Source: Magnetospirillum sp. SS-4
Lineage (GTDB): Bacteria > Pseudomonadota > Alphaproteobacteria > Rhodospirillales > Magnetospirillaceae
Direction of reading: 5' to 3'
DNA: 64,000 nt
Assembly: GCF_902729425.1 (NCBI RefSeq)
Contig: NZ_CACVCH010000035.1
Coordinates: forward strand, 1 to 64,000
The notes beneath the pieces are model-generated. The model was given only the letters and a program-made list of their open reading frames with translations, ran no database searches and was not told the DNA's origin. The translations under genes and the position numbers were made by a program. This document shows, piece after piece, positions 48,670 to 58,169 of this stretch. Numbering within the stretch: position 1 is the stretch's first letter; each line of letters starts with the position of its first letter.

Positions 48670-49290
48670 ATGACAGACATGGCGAGCGCCGCCCCAAGCC
48701 TGACCAGAGAGATGGCGGAAACACACACAATCTCTACGGAGTTAATTCCTATGCATGCGACATCACCACATCAGGCACCCACCCAGGACACCACAAGACC
48801 ATCCGGAAGGAATGGTCAAATCATACTCTTCAGAGTCTTTCTAACGGCTATGCTGGCCTTGACGCTGTCTTGCGGCGGCGCGCTGGCCGAAAGTCCGGGG
48901 TTTGCCCGATCCTCTCTGGAGGTGGTGGCCGGCGATGGCCGCCGCCATCCTTTTACGGTGGAGATGGCAATCAGCGATTCCGAGAAGGCGCGGGGACTGA
49001 TGTTCCGCGAAACCCTGGCCGGCGATGCCGGCATGCTGTTCGATTTCGGCCGGCCGCGTCAGGTCGCCATGTGGATGAAGAATACGCTGATTCCGCTGGA
49101 CATGCTGTTCATCGAGGCCGGCGGGACGGTGATCCATATCGAGGAGGGGGCCGTTCCCGGTTCGCTGGAACCGCGCGGCCCGACCCGGCCGGTCCTGGGA
49201 GTGCTGGAACTGGCCGGCGGCACCGCCCGCCGGCTGGGATTGCGGCCGGGCGACCGGGTCGAGCATCCCATGTTCTCGCGCCCACGATAG
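48670..49290 (+). CDS. DUF192 family protein with long N-terminus
   Basis: The C-terminal 135 residues form a DUF192 domain: MAISDSEKARGLMFRETLAG, FDFGRPRQVAMWMKNTLIPL and LGLRPGDRVEHPMF. A hydrophobic stretch FLTAMLALTLSCGGALAES (about 57-75) looks like a signal or lipoprotein signal, so the protein is exported. The 55 residues before it are unusual. GAGGT five bases before the ATG at 48670 supports this start, but initiation at about residue 60 would give a normal precursor. The first 160 coding bases are AT-rich unlike the rest. Function of DUF192 is not established. Confidence 0.8.
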   Translation: MTDMASAAPSLTREMAETHTISTELIPMHATSPHQAPTQDTTRPSGRNGQIILFRVFLTAMLALTLSCGGALAESPGFARSSLEVVAGDGRRHPFTVEMAISDSEKARGLMFRETLAGDAGMLFDFGRPRQVAMWMKNTLIPLDMLFIEAGGTVIHIEEGAVPGSLEPRGPTRPVLGVLELAGGTARRLGLRPGDRVEHPMFSRPR

Positions 49291-49376
49291 GACCGCCCGA
49301 TTTTCCGTAGTTTCCGGAGGGCCTCCCCGCCATTCAATACCCGAGGCGACGGATTGGCTTGCTCCGTCCGGGAAGG

Positions 49377-50534
49377 CTACATCTCCCCCCGCAGCGGGAT
49401 CGGCATCCGACTCCGCGCCGATTCGGCCGATCCGGTGGCCAGCAGCCACGTCAGCTTGGCCAGCGCCGCCTCGACGGTCAGGCGGCCGCCGTCGACGACG
49501 CCGGCTTCCAGCAGCCCGTGGCCGGCCTGATAGAGCCCCATTTCCACTCCGCCTTCCAGGCATTGGGTGATGTTGACGATGACCTTGCCGGCGGCGGTGG
49601 CCCCGGCGATGGCGGCGATGACGCCTCGGTCGGTGGGGGCGTTGCCGCTGCCGAAGCTGCGCAGGACATAGCCGTCCACCCCATCCAGGTCGAGCATGCG
49701 GCCGAGGTCGGCCCCGGTCACGCCGGGGTAAAGGCTGACGACGGCGACGGTCCCCGACAGAATGGCATGGGCGGAAAACGCCCGTTCCGGCGGGGAAAGC
49801 ACAAGCGAACGGTCGATGTCGATGCGCCCGCCGAGGCGACCCAGACGCGGATAATTGGGACTATCGAATCCCCGCGCCGCCGTGGTGCTGACCTTGGTGG
49901 CGCGGTTGGCCCGCAGCAGCACGTCGCCGAAGCAGATGACGACCTCCGGAACCAGGGGCAGGCCGGTGGCACGATGGCCGGCGATGGCCAGGGCATTGCC
50001 GAAATTCGCCGCCGCGTCGCCGTCCTTGGCCGAGATGGGACGTTGCGATCCGGTCAGGACAACCGGCTTGGCCAGATTGTCCAGCAGGAACGACAGGGCC
50101 GAACCGGTATAGGCCATGGTGTCGGTGCCATGCAGGATGACGAAGCCGTCATGGGAGTCATAGGCCTGGGCGATGGCCCGCGCCATCAGGCACCAGTGCC
50201 GGGGGCCGATGTCCGAGGAATCCAGCGGCCCCACCGGATCGCCGTTCCCATCCGTCAGTTCCGCGACATCCCAGGCGATTCCGGCCGGCGGATTGGGCGC
50301 GAAGCGGAGCAGATGATCCCGGCCGGCGGGAACCAGCGGACTGGCCGGGTCGCCCGGGTCGCACGGCGCCATGCCGATGGTGCCGCCGGTATAGAGGACG
50401 AGGACCCTGGTCTGGGCGGCGGCCAGGGCGATCCCCCTACCCCGCCTGGGCCACCCGTCCCACTTCCAGGACGGTGGCCTCGTCGAACGGCTTGCCGATG
50501 ACCTGAAGGCCCAGCGGCAGACCGTCGTCGGCAA
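49377..50534 (-). CDS. ansA: L-asparaginase, type I-like
   Basis: The catalytic residues are visible in [12 protein letters not shown] (first Thr) and [15 protein letters not shown] (second Thr with Asp), with [16 protein letters not shown] (Lys). No signal peptide is present, so it should be cytoplasmic and hydrolyse asparagine to aspartate. The real N-terminus is unclear: homology begins around [11 protein letters not shown] at about 50415, but no ATG, GTG or TTG lies between there and 50534, which is inside gatA. The 97-bp overlap is therefore either real or translation starts at an unusual codon such as ATC at 50432. Confidence 0.85.
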   Translation of the reverse strand: MPTTVCRWAFRSSASRSTRPPSWKWDGWPRRGRGIALAAAQTRVLVLYTGGTIGMAPCDPGDPASPLVPAGRDHLLRFAPNPPAGIAWDVAELTDGNGDPVGPLDSSDIGPRHWCLMARAIAQAYDSHDGFVILHGTDTMAYTGSALSFLLDNLAKPVVLTGSQRPISAKDGDAAANFGNALAIAGHRATGLPLVPEVVICFGDVLLRANRATKVSTTAARGFDSPNYPRLGRLGGRIDIDRSLVLSPPERAFSAHAILSGTVAVVSLYPGVTGADLGRMLDLDGVDGYVLRSFGSGNAPTDRGVIAAIAGATAAGKVIVNITQCLEGGVEMGLYQAGHGLLEAGVVDGGRLTVEAALAKLTWLLATGSAESARSRMPIPLRGEM

Positions 50535-51876
50535 GGCCGCCGGGGACGGACATGGCGGGTAGGCCGGCCAGGTTGACGGTGATGGTGTAGATGTCCACCA
50601 GCCACATGGCCACCGGGTCCTCGGAATGCTCGCCGAATGGAAAGGCAGAGACCGGCGAGGTGGGAACCAGCAGGGCGTCCACCGACTTGAAGGCTTCGAG
50701 GAAGTCGTCCCTGATCAGCGAGCGCACCTTCTGCGCCTTGGCGTAATAGGCGTCGTAATAGCCGGCCGACAGCACGAAGGTGCCGATCAGGATACGGCGC
50801 CTGACCTCGGCGCCAAAGCCCTCGGCGCGGGTCCTGGCGTACATCTCGTCCAGCGTCTTGCCCGGCACCCTGAGGCCGAAGCGCAGGCCGTCGTAGCGCG
50901 CCAGATTGGACGAGGCCTCGGCCATGGCGATGATGTAATAGGCGGCCAGGGCGTATTTGGTGTGGGGCAGGCTGACGTCGACGACGACGGCTCCGGCGTC
51001 TTCCAGGCGGCGGATACCGTCCCGCCAGACCCGGTCCACGTCGGCCGGCATGCCCTCCACCCGATATTCCCTGGGAATGCCGATGCGCAGCCCCTTGACG
51101 CCCTTGCCCAGCAATGCCTCGAAATCCGGAACCGCCATGGGCACGGAGGTCGAATCCCTGGGATCATGGCCGCAGATGGCGTTCAGCATGATGGCGGCGT
51201 CGCGCACGCTGCGGGTGATCGGGCCGGCCTGATCCAGCGACGAGGCATAGGCGACGATGCCGAAGCGCGAGCAGCGGCCATAGGTCGGCTTGATCCCGAC
51301 CACGCCGCACAGCGAGGCGGGCTGGCGGATCGAACCGCCGGTATCCGAACCGATGGCGGCGGCGCAGGTCTTGGCGGCGACGGCGGCGGCGGACCCGCCG
51401 GACGAGCCGCCCGGCACCACCTCGGCGCCATCGGACGGACGGCGCAGCGGATTCTTGGGGGCGCCGTAATAGCTGGTGGCGCTGGTCGAGCCCATGGCGA
51501 ACTCGTCCATGTTGGCCTTGCCGAGCAGAATGGCGCCGGCATTCCACAGCTTCTGGGTGACGGTGGATTCATAGGGCGGCACGAAACCGTCCAGAATGTG
51601 CGACGCCGCCGTGGTCGGAACGCCCCGGGTGCAGAAATTGTCCTTCACCGCCAGGGGGACCCCTTCCAGCGGCCGGGCCGTGCCGGCCTGCCAGCGCAGA
51701 TCCGCCTCCTTGGCCGCCGCCAGGGCCTGGTCCGGCACCTCGGTGATATAAGCCTTCAGATCGCGGCATTCCGCCATCCGGCCGAGATAGGCCGAGGTCA
51801 GTTCGGTGGCCGTGAACTCGCCCTTGGCGAGGCCGGTGCGGATATCGGCAAGGGTCAGGTCGATCAGAGCAGCCAT
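50437..51876 (-). CDS. gatA: Asp-tRNA(Asn)/Glu-tRNA(Gln) amidotransferase subunit A
   Basis: The 479-residue amidase-signature protein has the Lys-Ser-Ser triad in [25 protein letters not shown] and [17 protein letters not shown]. Its sequence ([19 protein letters not shown]) is characteristic of GatA rather than a generic amidase. It amidates mischarged Glu-tRNA-Gln or Asp-tRNA-Asn with GatB and GatC. Neither gatC upstream nor gatB downstream is present; instead an asparaginase overlaps the 3' end. ATG 51876 is supported by the N-terminal [16 protein letters not shown]. Confidence 0.93.
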   Translation of the reverse strand: MAALIDLTLADIRTGLAKGEFTATELTSAYLGRMAECRDLKAYITEVPDQALAAAKEADLRWQAGTARPLEGVPLAVKDNFCTRGVPTTAASHILDGFVPPYESTVTQKLWNAGAILLGKANMDEFAMGSTSATSYYGAPKNPLRRPSDGAEVVPGGSSGGSAAAVAAKTCAAAIGSDTGGSIRQPASLCGVVGIKPTYGRCSRFGIVAYASSLDQAGPITRSVRDAAIMLNAICGHDPRDSTSVPMAVPDFEALLGKGVKGLRIGIPREYRVEGMPADVDRVWRDGIRRLEDAGAVVVDVSLPHTKYALAAYYIIAMAEASSNLARYDGLRFGLRVPGKTLDEMYARTRAEGFGAEVRRRILIGTFVLSAGYYDAYYAKAQKVRSLIRDDFLEAFKSVDALLVPTSPVSAFPFGEHSEDPVAMWLVDIYTITVNLAGLPAMSVPGGLADDGLPLGLQVIGKPFDEATVLEVGRVAQAG

Positions 51877-52007
51877 TCTCTCCACATTCGTCGGTCGGTG
51901 GCGGGAACGGGGCGTCGGCGCCGCTCCCCAGCCGGTGGAATCGGGACAGCGACTTATAGCACAGCCGCCCGGAATGCCAACGCCTCCCTTGCCCGCTCCG
52001 CCCCGCC

Positions 52008-53684
52008 TCAACCGGCGCGGATTTTCTGGATGAAGCCCACCACCTCGTGCTCCAGCATGGCCGATTCCCGCGACAGGTTGGCGGATTCCGCCAGAACCTC
52101 CTCCGAGGTCTCGCCGGCCTGCCGGGCGGCGGCGCTGACGCCGACGATGTTCTCGGCGACGATCTCGGTTCCCTGGGCGGCCTGTTCGACATTGCGGGCG
52201 ATCTCGGCGGTGGCGGCCTGCTGTTCCTGTACCGCCGAAGCGATGGAAGAGGTGACCTGCGACAGATCGCTGATGGTGCCCAGAATGTCCTTGATGGCCG
52301 AGACCGCCTGACCGGTGGCGCCCTGAATGGCCGAAATCTGCTGGCTGATGTCGTCGGTGGCCCGCGCGGTCTGGTTGGCCAGGGTCTTGACCTCGTTGGC
52401 GACCACGGCGAAGCCCTTGCCGGCGTCGCCGGCGCGGGCGGCCTCGATGGTGGCGTTAAGGGCGAGAAGGTTGGTCTGGCTGGCGATGTCGGTGATCATG
52501 TTGACCACCTCACCGATCTTCTGGGCGGCGTCGGCCAGGCTCTGGACGATGGCGCCGGTCTGTTCGGCCTTGGCGACGGCATGGTTGGTGGTGGTCGACG
52601 AGGTGTCGACCTGCCGGGCGATCTCGGCGATGGAGGCCGCCAGTTCCTCGGCGGCCGAGGCCACGGTCTGGACATTGGCGGAGGCCTCCTCGGCCGCCGC
52701 CGCCGCCGCTCCGGCCTGGGACGAGGCCTGGGATGCCGCCGCCGACATGGAGGACGAGGTGGAACTCATCTTGGTCGCCGCCCCGGCCACATGCTGAACC
52801 ACGGCGTTGACATGGGTTTCGAATTCATCGGCCAGCACCATCATGGCGGCGCGGCGTTCCGCCTCCACCCGCTGCTTGGCCGCGACCTGCTCGGCCTCCA
52901 GCCGCTTGACGGCAAGGCCGTTATCCTTGAACACCTCGACCGTGTTGGCCATGGCGCCGACCTCGTCGCCGCGGTCGCGCCCAGGGACGACGACGGAGTA
53001 ATCGCCGCCGGCCATGCGGTCCATGACAGCCCGCAGGGATTCCAGCGGCCCGGTGATGCCGCGGGTGATCAGCGTGGCGATCGCGATGGAAAACGCCGCC
53101 AGCAGGCCGATCACCACCAAGGTGGTGGTCCGGGCCGAAGCGTGATCGGCCTTGGCGACCTCGACGAAGGAAACCGCCTTGGAGCGGGAGAACGCCACCA
53201 TCTCGTCCATGCGCTCCGAGATCAGCTTGACCTGGACGGCCCCCTCGCCCCGGGTGATGTCGGCGGCCTGGGGCCGCTCGCCGGCCCGCATATGGGCGAT
53301 CACCCGGTCGCGGATCGGCTTCCAGTCGGCGACCGCCTTGCGCAGTTCGGCGAATTTGGCCTTGTCGCCGAGAAACTGCCGGCCGGCCGCGTCCAGATTC
53401 CCGAACACCGCGGCCTCGGCCTTGTCCACCGCCGCCGTCGCCGCGTCCAACTGGGTCGCGTCCTGGGCCAGGGCGACATCCTTCATGCTGCGGTGCATGG
53501 CGATGATGCCCGCATTGGCTTCCAGCAGATTGGTGGTGACGGTGTAGGGATGGTCATAGAGCTTGGTGGTAAGGCCGGCGACCTCGTCGATCATCGAGAT
53601 GGCGTACCAGCCGAAACCGCAGGTCATCGCCAGAATCAGCACGAAAGCGGCTTGGAGACGGGCTCCGATCTTCAGGGTGCTCAT
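52008..53684 (-). CDS. methyl-accepting chemotaxis protein, four-helix-bundle sensor
   Basis: The 558 residues hold an N-terminal membrane helix (about 8-30), a periplasmic helical domain of the 4HB type (about 35-185), a second helix ([19 protein letters not shown]), HAMP, and the cytoplasmic tip [20 protein letters not shown], nearly identical to that of the MCP at 41450. The C-terminus has no CheR-docking pentapeptide. It feeds the flagellar chemotaxis pathway; the ligand is unknown. The region upstream (53700-53750) is AT-rich and has TATACT boxes but no clear promoter. Confidence 0.93.
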   Translation of the reverse strand: MSTLKIGARLQAAFVLILAMTCGFGWYAISMIDEVAGLTTKLYDHPYTVTTNLLEANAGIIAMHRSMKDVALAQDATQLDAATAAVDKAEAAVFGNLDAAGRQFLGDKAKFAELRKAVADWKPIRDRVIAHMRAGERPQAADITRGEGAVQVKLISERMDEMVAFSRSKAVSFVEVAKADHASARTTTLVVIGLLAAFSIAIATLITRGITGPLESLRAVMDRMAGGDYSVVVPGRDRGDEVGAMANTVEVFKDNGLAVKRLEAEQVAAKQRVEAERRAAMMVLADEFETHVNAVVQHVAGAATKMSSTSSSMSAAASQASSQAGAAAAAAEEASANVQTVASAAEELAASIAEIARQVDTSSTTTNHAVAKAEQTGAIVQSLADAAQKIGEVVNMITDIASQTNLLALNATIEAARAGDAGKGFAVVANEVKTLANQTARATDDISQQISAIQGATGQAVSAIKDILGTISDLSQVTSSIASAVQEQQAATAEIARNVEQAAQGTEIVAENIVGVSAAARQAGETSEEVLAESANLSRESAMLEHEVVGFIQKIRAG

Positions 53685-53827
53685 GCTTGACCTCTCCGGC
53701 GCATAACCATGGGTTTAAACTTTAGTATAAGTATAGAGCATGGAAGGCCGGACGGGAAGCCGAACATCTGATTCCATCCCGCCCGGCTTCTGCTAAGCTT
53801 TGCCGGAACCTGATGGAGGAGGCCCCG

Positions 53828-54823
53828 TTGAGCGACTTTCCCGCCTTGATGCTGGACGAGGAGGCCGGCAAGGTCCGCGCCTCGATTCGCCGCCTGACCG
53901 AATCCGACCTGCCCGCCGGCGACGTGACCGTCAGGGTCGAGCACTCGACCTTGAATTACAAGGACGGCCTGATCCTCAACGGCCTGGGGCGGCTGGTGCG
54001 GACCTATCCCCATGTCCCCGGCATCGATTTCGCCGGCACGGTGGAACGTTCGGATTCCGCCGAATACAAGCCGGGCGACAAGGTCATCCTGACCGGATGG
54101 CGGGTCGGCGAAACCCATTGGGGCGGCTTTTCGGGCAAGGCCCGCGTCAAGGCGGACTGGCTGGTGCCGCTGCCGGCCGGATTGACGACGCGCCGCGCCA
54201 TGGCCATCGGCACCGCCGGCTTCACCGCCATGCTGGCGGTGATGGCGTTGGAAGAACACGGCCTCGCCCCCTCGGGCGACGGCGAGGTGCTGGTGACCGG
54301 CGCCGCCGGCGGGCTGGGCAGCGTCGCCGTGGCCCTGCTGTCGCGGCTGGGCTACCGGGTCTGCGCCTCCACCGGCCGGGCCAGCCAGCACGATTACCTG
54401 CGCTCACTCGGCGCCGCCACCATCATCGACCGGGCCGAGATCGGCTCGCCGCCGGCCAAGCCGCTGCTGAGCGAACGCTGGGCCGGCGTGGTCGACAGCG
54501 TCGGCGGCGCCACCTTGGCCAATTGCGTCGCCTCGCTGCGCATGCGTTCGGCGGTGGCGTCGTGCGGCAATGCCGGCGGCGTCGAGTTCGCCTGCACCGT
54601 GCTGCCGTTCCTGCTGCGCGGCGCCTCGATCCTCGGCATCGATTCGGTGATGTGTCCCAAGCCGCGCCGGCTGGATGCATGGGCGCGCCTGACCGAATTG
54701 CTGCCGGCCGAAATGCTGGATTCCATGACCACCGAGGCCGGACTGGCCGACCTGCCCGAACTGGGCGCGCGGATTCTCAAGGGCGAGATCAGGGGGCGGC
54801 TGGTGGTGGCCCCGAACAGGTAG
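53828..54823 (+). CDS. acuI: AcuI/YhdH-type zinc-free quinone oxidoreductase
   Basis: The 331-residue MDR-family reductase has STLNYKDGLILNGLGRLVRT, a nucleotide-binding motif VTGAAGGLGSVAVALLSRLG (about 155-174) and GVVDSVGGATLANCVASL. This fits the AcuI/YhdH group, whose characterised members reduce acryloyl-CoA with NADPH. I chose the TTG at 53828 because AGGAGG lies five bases upstream; the ATG at 53813 precedes the SD and adds five residues. It converges with, and overlaps by 35 bp, the bile-acid-symporter-like gene. Confidence 0.88.
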   Translation: MSDFPALMLDEEAGKVRASIRRLTESDLPAGDVTVRVEHSTLNYKDGLILNGLGRLVRTYPHVPGIDFAGTVERSDSAEYKPGDKVILTGWRVGETHWGGFSGKARVKADWLVPLPAGLTTRRAMAIGTAGFTAMLAVMALEEHGLAPSGDGEVLVTGAAGGLGSVAVALLSRLGYRVCASTGRASQHDYLRSLGAATIIDRAEIGSPPAKPLLSERWAGVVDSVGGATLANCVASLRMRSAVASCGNAGGVEFACTVLPFLLRGASILGIDSVMCPKPRRLDAWARLTELLPAEMLDSMTTEAGLADLPELGARILKGEIRGRLVVAPNR

Positions 54824-55670
54824 CCGCCGTCCTCCGCCTTACCGCCCAGATGAAGGCGATGGCGGTCAGGTTCATGACGAAGGCATAGACGATGCTGGGC
54901 ACCATCATGGCGTGATTGCCCAGCAGCGTCACCGCCACGAAGATGCCCAGGGCGGCGTTCTGAAGGCCGTTTTCCATCACCACGGCGATGCGGTCGGCGA
55001 GATCGAGCCGCAGCCCCCCGCCCAACGCCCAGGCCCCGGCCATGGCCAGCAGGTTGAGCGCCAGCGACGCCGGCACCACGTCGCCCACGTGGTCGATCAG
55101 CGCCTGACGCTGGCTGAAAAAGGCGCCGACCACGATCACGGCGAACAGCAAGGTGGCGAGCGGCCGGGCAATGCGCCCCATCCTCGCCGCCGCCACCGGC
55201 CACAGGCGCTGCGCCAGCAGGCCCAACGCCAGCGGCACCGCGTCGACCAGGAAGATGCCGAGCGTCATCCGACCCACCGGAATCTCGACGGCCTGCTGAT
55301 AGCCGGCGAAGACGGCCAGGCCCAGATTGACCAGCAACGGCACCGTCAGGGTCGCCGCCAGACTGGTCAGGGCGGTAATGGTGGCGGCCAGGGCGATGCG
55401 GCCGCCGGCCATGTGGGTCAGCAGCGCCGAGGTCACTCCGGCCGGACAGGCGGCCAGCAGGATCATCCCCACGGCGAAGTCGGCCGACGGCCGCCAGACC
55501 AGCACGATGGCCAGGCCGGCCAGCGGCACCAGCATCAGCTTGGCAGCCAGGCCGACGAGCATGGCCTTGGGGCGGGTCGCGATCAGGCGGAAATCGCCGG
55601 GATTCATGGTCAGGCCCATGGCGAACATAATGAACGCCAGCGCCGCCGGCAGGGCCGCTTGCGTGATCAC
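54789..55670 (-). CDS. bile acid:sodium symporter (BASS) family carrier
   Basis: The 293-residue membrane protein has about nine hydrophobic helices and BASS signatures MGLTMNPGDFRLIATRPKAM, AVGMILLAACPAGVTSALLT and VVMENGLQNAALGIFVAVTL. Bacterial members transport organic anions with sodium; the substrate here is unknown. A GTG at 55670 overlaps the menA stop as GTGA, making it the last gene of the nos-men operon. Whether it serves quinone or osmolyte/organic acid traffic is open. Confidence 0.88.
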   Translation of the reverse strand: MITQAALPAALAFIMFAMGLTMNPGDFRLIATRPKAMLVGLAAKLMLVPLAGLAIVLVWRPSADFAVGMILLAACPAGVTSALLTHMAGGRIALAATITALTSLAATLTVPLLVNLGLAVFAGYQQAVEIPVGRMTLGIFLVDAVPLALGLLAQRLWPVAAARMGRIARPLATLLFAVIVVGAFFSQRQALIDHVGDVVPASLALNLLAMAGAWALGGGLRLDLADRIAVVMENGLQNAALGIFVAVTLLGNHAMMVPSIVYAFVMNLTAIAFIWAVRRRTAATCSGPPPAAP

Positions 55671-56620
55671 CTTACCATCGCCAGTCCGACCGCCAGCAGT
55701 ACGGCCAGCACCAGTTGCAGCCGGGCCGTGGATGCCAGGATGGCGTTGAACGCCGCCCCCCTGGGCTCGGAGACGAAGCGGCGGAACAGCATCAGGGCCA
55801 GCGGCGCCGCCCCCAGGGTGATGATGCCGCCCGGCGGCCCCCAGGGCGAGGCCAGCAGCGCCATCGGCACCACCAGCAGGGTTCCAAAGATCAGCTTGCT
55901 GGTCTCGGCGCCGGCCACGATCGCCAGGGTGCGGCGGCCCGCCAGACGGTCCGGCTCCATGTCGCGGTAATTGTTGGCCAGCAGAACCGCCGCCGCCACC
56001 AGGCCGACGGCAAGGCCGGTGACCAGGGCCGGCGACGTCAGCGTCATGGTCTGGAGGTAGTAAGCCCCCCCCACCGCGCCGAGCCCGAAGAAGGCGATGA
56101 CGAACACCTCGCCCAGCGCCGTATAGGCGATGGGACGCGGACCGCCGGAATAGCCCCAGCCGGCCGCCAACGAGGCCCCCCCAAGGACGGCGATGGGCCA
56201 GCCGCCCAGCCAGACCAGATAGAGCCCCACCACCGCCGCCAGGACGAAGCACGCCAGGGCGGCGCGGCGCACCCGCCCGGGCGAGGCCCAGCCCAGTGCC
56301 GTCACCCGTGGGGGTCCCTGCCGCATGGGCTGGTCTCCGCCCCGCAGGGCGTCGCCGACATCGTTGAACAGATTGGTGCCGGCCTGGACAGCCAGGGCTC
56401 CGGCCAGCGCGGCGAGAAACGGCCGGGGGTCGACTCCGCCCGTGTCATGCCAGGCCAGCGCGGTTCCCGCCACCACCGGCGCCACCGAGATGGTGAGCGT
56501 GCGCGGCCGCGCCGCCAGCCACCATAACCGCCAGCCGTCGGGCGGCTGGTCGGCGCGGCTGGCGTCGGGCTGAACCAGTTCGGCCGGCGCGGATTCGGTC
56601 AGGCCGGTCTCCAGGGTCAT
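55667..56620 (-). CDS. menA: 1,4-dihydroxy-2-naphthoate polyprenyltransferase-type MenA
   Basis: The 317-residue UbiA-superfamily protein has ARPRTLTISVAPVVAGTAL, the Asp-rich motif TNLFNDVGDALRGGD, GPPRVTALGWASPG and the second motif LLANNYRDMEPDRLAGRRTL; these fit MenA more than UbiA. It prenylates dihydroxynaphthoate in menaquinone synthesis in the inner membrane. Its ATG overlaps the UbiE/MenG stop by ATGA and its stop overlaps the BASS start. No other men or mqn gene is in view. Confidence 0.88.
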   Translation of the reverse strand: MTLETGLTESAPAELVQPDASRADQPPDGWRLWWLAARPRTLTISVAPVVAGTALAWHDTGGVDPRPFLAALAGALAVQAGTNLFNDVGDALRGGDQPMRQGPPRVTALGWASPGRVRRAALACFVLAAVVGLYLVWLGGWPIAVLGGASLAAGWGYSGGPRPIAYTALGEVFVIAFFGLGAVGGAYYLQTMTLTSPALVTGLAVGLVAAAVLLANNYRDMEPDRLAGRRTLAIVAGAETSKLIFGTLLVVPMALLASPWGPPGGIITLGAAPLALMLFRRFVSEPRGAAFNAILASTARLQLVLAVLLAVGLAMVR

Positions 56621-57342
56621 GGCTTGCCCCCCACATGCAGACAGGCGATGCCGGCCGAGAAATCGCGCCATTCCACCGGGGCGAAACCGGCATGACGCAT
56701 CAGCCGGGCCAGTTCCCGCTGATCGGGAAAGCGGCGAATGGATTCGACCAGATAGGAATAAGCCGCGGGCTGGCGCGCCACCCAGGCCCCCAGGCGGGGA
56801 ATCACATGGAACGACCAAGCGTCGTAGACCGGACGGATCGGCCCCCAGGGGCGCGAGAATTCCAGGCACAGCAGCCGGCCGCCCGGCTTCAGCACCCGGA
56901 AGATCTCGGCCAGGCCGGCTTCCGGGCTGGTGGCGTTCCGAAGGCCGAAGGCGATGGTGACGGTATCGACCGAATCATCGGCGAACGGCATGGCCTCGGC
57001 CTTGCCCTCGACGAATTCGACGCCGGCCGCGGCCGAACGGTCACGCCCCACCGCCATCATCCCGGCGGACGGATCGCACACCACCACCCGGCGTCCGTCT
57101 CCGGCCATCAGCCGGGCGACATCGCCGGTGCCGCCGGCCAAATCGACGATCAGCTGCCCCGGCCGGGGCGCCGCCGCCCGGGCCACGCTCCGCTTCCACA
57201 GGCGGTGGATACCAAGGCTCATGACGTCGTTCATCAGGTCGTAGCGCGGCGCCACCGCGTCGAACACGGCGCGAATGCGCCGTTCGCGTTCCTCGGTCGA
57301 GACCCGCTCGAAACCGAAGGTCTCGGACAGGGGCGAGGTCAC
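56617..57342 (-). CDS. ubiE: UbiE/MenG demethylmenaquinone methyltransferase
   Basis: The 241-residue enzyme has the UbiE signature: FDAVAPRYDLMNDVMSLG, VDLAGGTGDVARLMAGDG (SAM binding), ERTTIAFGLRN-like sequence VTIAFGLRNATSPEAGLAEI and LCLEFSRPWGP. It methylates demethylmenaquinone (and in many bacteria a ubiquinone precursor). Adjacency to menA argues for the menaquinone role; a separate copy for ubiquinone elsewhere would be expected if so. The GTG at 57342 overlaps the nosY stop as GTGA, so it is coupled to the nos genes. Confidence 0.9.
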   Translation of the reverse strand: MTSPLSETFGFERVSTEERERRIRAVFDAVAPRYDLMNDVMSLGIHRLWKRSVARAAAPRPGQLIVDLAGGTGDVARLMAGDGRRVVVCDPSAGMMAVGRDRSAAAGVEFVEGKAEAMPFADDSVDTVTIAFGLRNATSPEAGLAEIFRVLKPGGRLLCLEFSRPWGPIRPVYDAWSFHVIPRLGAWVARQPAAYSYLVESIRRFPDQRELARLMRHAGFAPVEWRDFSAGIACLHVGGKP

Positions 57343-58169
57343 GGCAGATCGCCCCGCCGGAACACCGCATAGCCAATCCCGGCGCAGACGGTGCCGAGCG
57401 CGATGGGATACAGGACGGCGAACGCCAGATAGCCGGTCCGACCCAGGGCGTCGAGAATGACATAGGCCGCCGGCCCCAGCAGCAGCATCTCGGGATCGAA
57501 CAGCAAGATGGCGGCGGTGCGGAAGCTTTGCAGCGGATTGGCGACGGCGACGCCGATCACCGCCTCCACCGGCAATTGCTGGCGGATCATGACGCCGAGC
57601 AAGATGAGGTCGAGGAACAGCAGCAGCACCAGCCACACCAGGAAGGCCCCGGTCTGGGCCACGTCGGGCGAGCGCGCCAGGGTCGACACCAGCATGCCGA
57701 TGCCGAGAAACGCCCAGGACAACGCCACCAGCAAGGTGGTGTAAAGCAGGAACAAGGTCCAGTCGACCTCGACGCCGCGCAGCAGGGTATAGGCCACGGC
57801 CAGCGCCATGGCGCCGAACACCGGCAGGAACACCACCACGAAGCGCCCGACCATCTTGCCCCAGAACCAGGCATGCAGCGGCACCGGCAGCGACAGCATG
57901 TATTCGAACACGCCGGCGTCGCGATCGCCCGCCACCGAACGCACCGTGGTGATCAATATGAATACCGGCAGGATGGCGACGCAGATCTGGATATAGGTGA
58001 CCAGCAGCCGCGACAGGCCGGTGAAGCCGAGAATGCGCGATTCCGTCAGGCCGAACACGAACAGCAGCATGACGATGCCGCCGAACACCAGCGAATAGAA
58101 CATGAACCAGCGGGCACGCAGCGACTCGGCGATATCGAGCCGGGCGGTCAGCATCAGGGCATTCATCAT
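57339..58169 (-). CDS. nosY: NosY, ABC permease for NosZ maturation
   Basis: The 276-residue protein has six hydrophobic segments, for example WFMFYSLVFGGIVMLLFVFG and LVWLVLLLFLDLILLGVMI, and the family motif SVAGDRDAGVFEYMLSLPV. With NosF and NosD it forms a transporter that supports copper-site assembly in nitrous oxide reductase. Its ATG overlaps the nosL stop (ATGA), and its stop overlaps the start of the UbiE/MenG gene. Confidence 0.93.
   Translation of the reverse strand: MMNALMLTARLDIAESLRARWFMFYSLVFGGIVMLLFVFGLTESRILGFTGLSRLLVTYIQICVAILPVFILITTVRSVAGDRDAGVFEYMLSLPVPLHAWFWGKMVGRFVVVFLPVFGAMALAVAYTLLRGVEVDWTLFLLYTTLLVALSWAFLGIGMLVSTLARSPDVAQTGAFLVWLVLLLFLDLILLGVMIRQQLPVEAVIGVAVANPLQSFRTAAILLFDPEMLLLGPAAYVILDALGRTGYLAFAVLYPIALGTVCAGIGYAVFRRGDLP

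Noticed and set aside
53690..53725. TAAAGTTT upstream of the MCP at 53684 as a sigma-28 promoter
   Set aside because: The -35-like element is good but no GCCGATAA-type -10 occurs at the required spacing.
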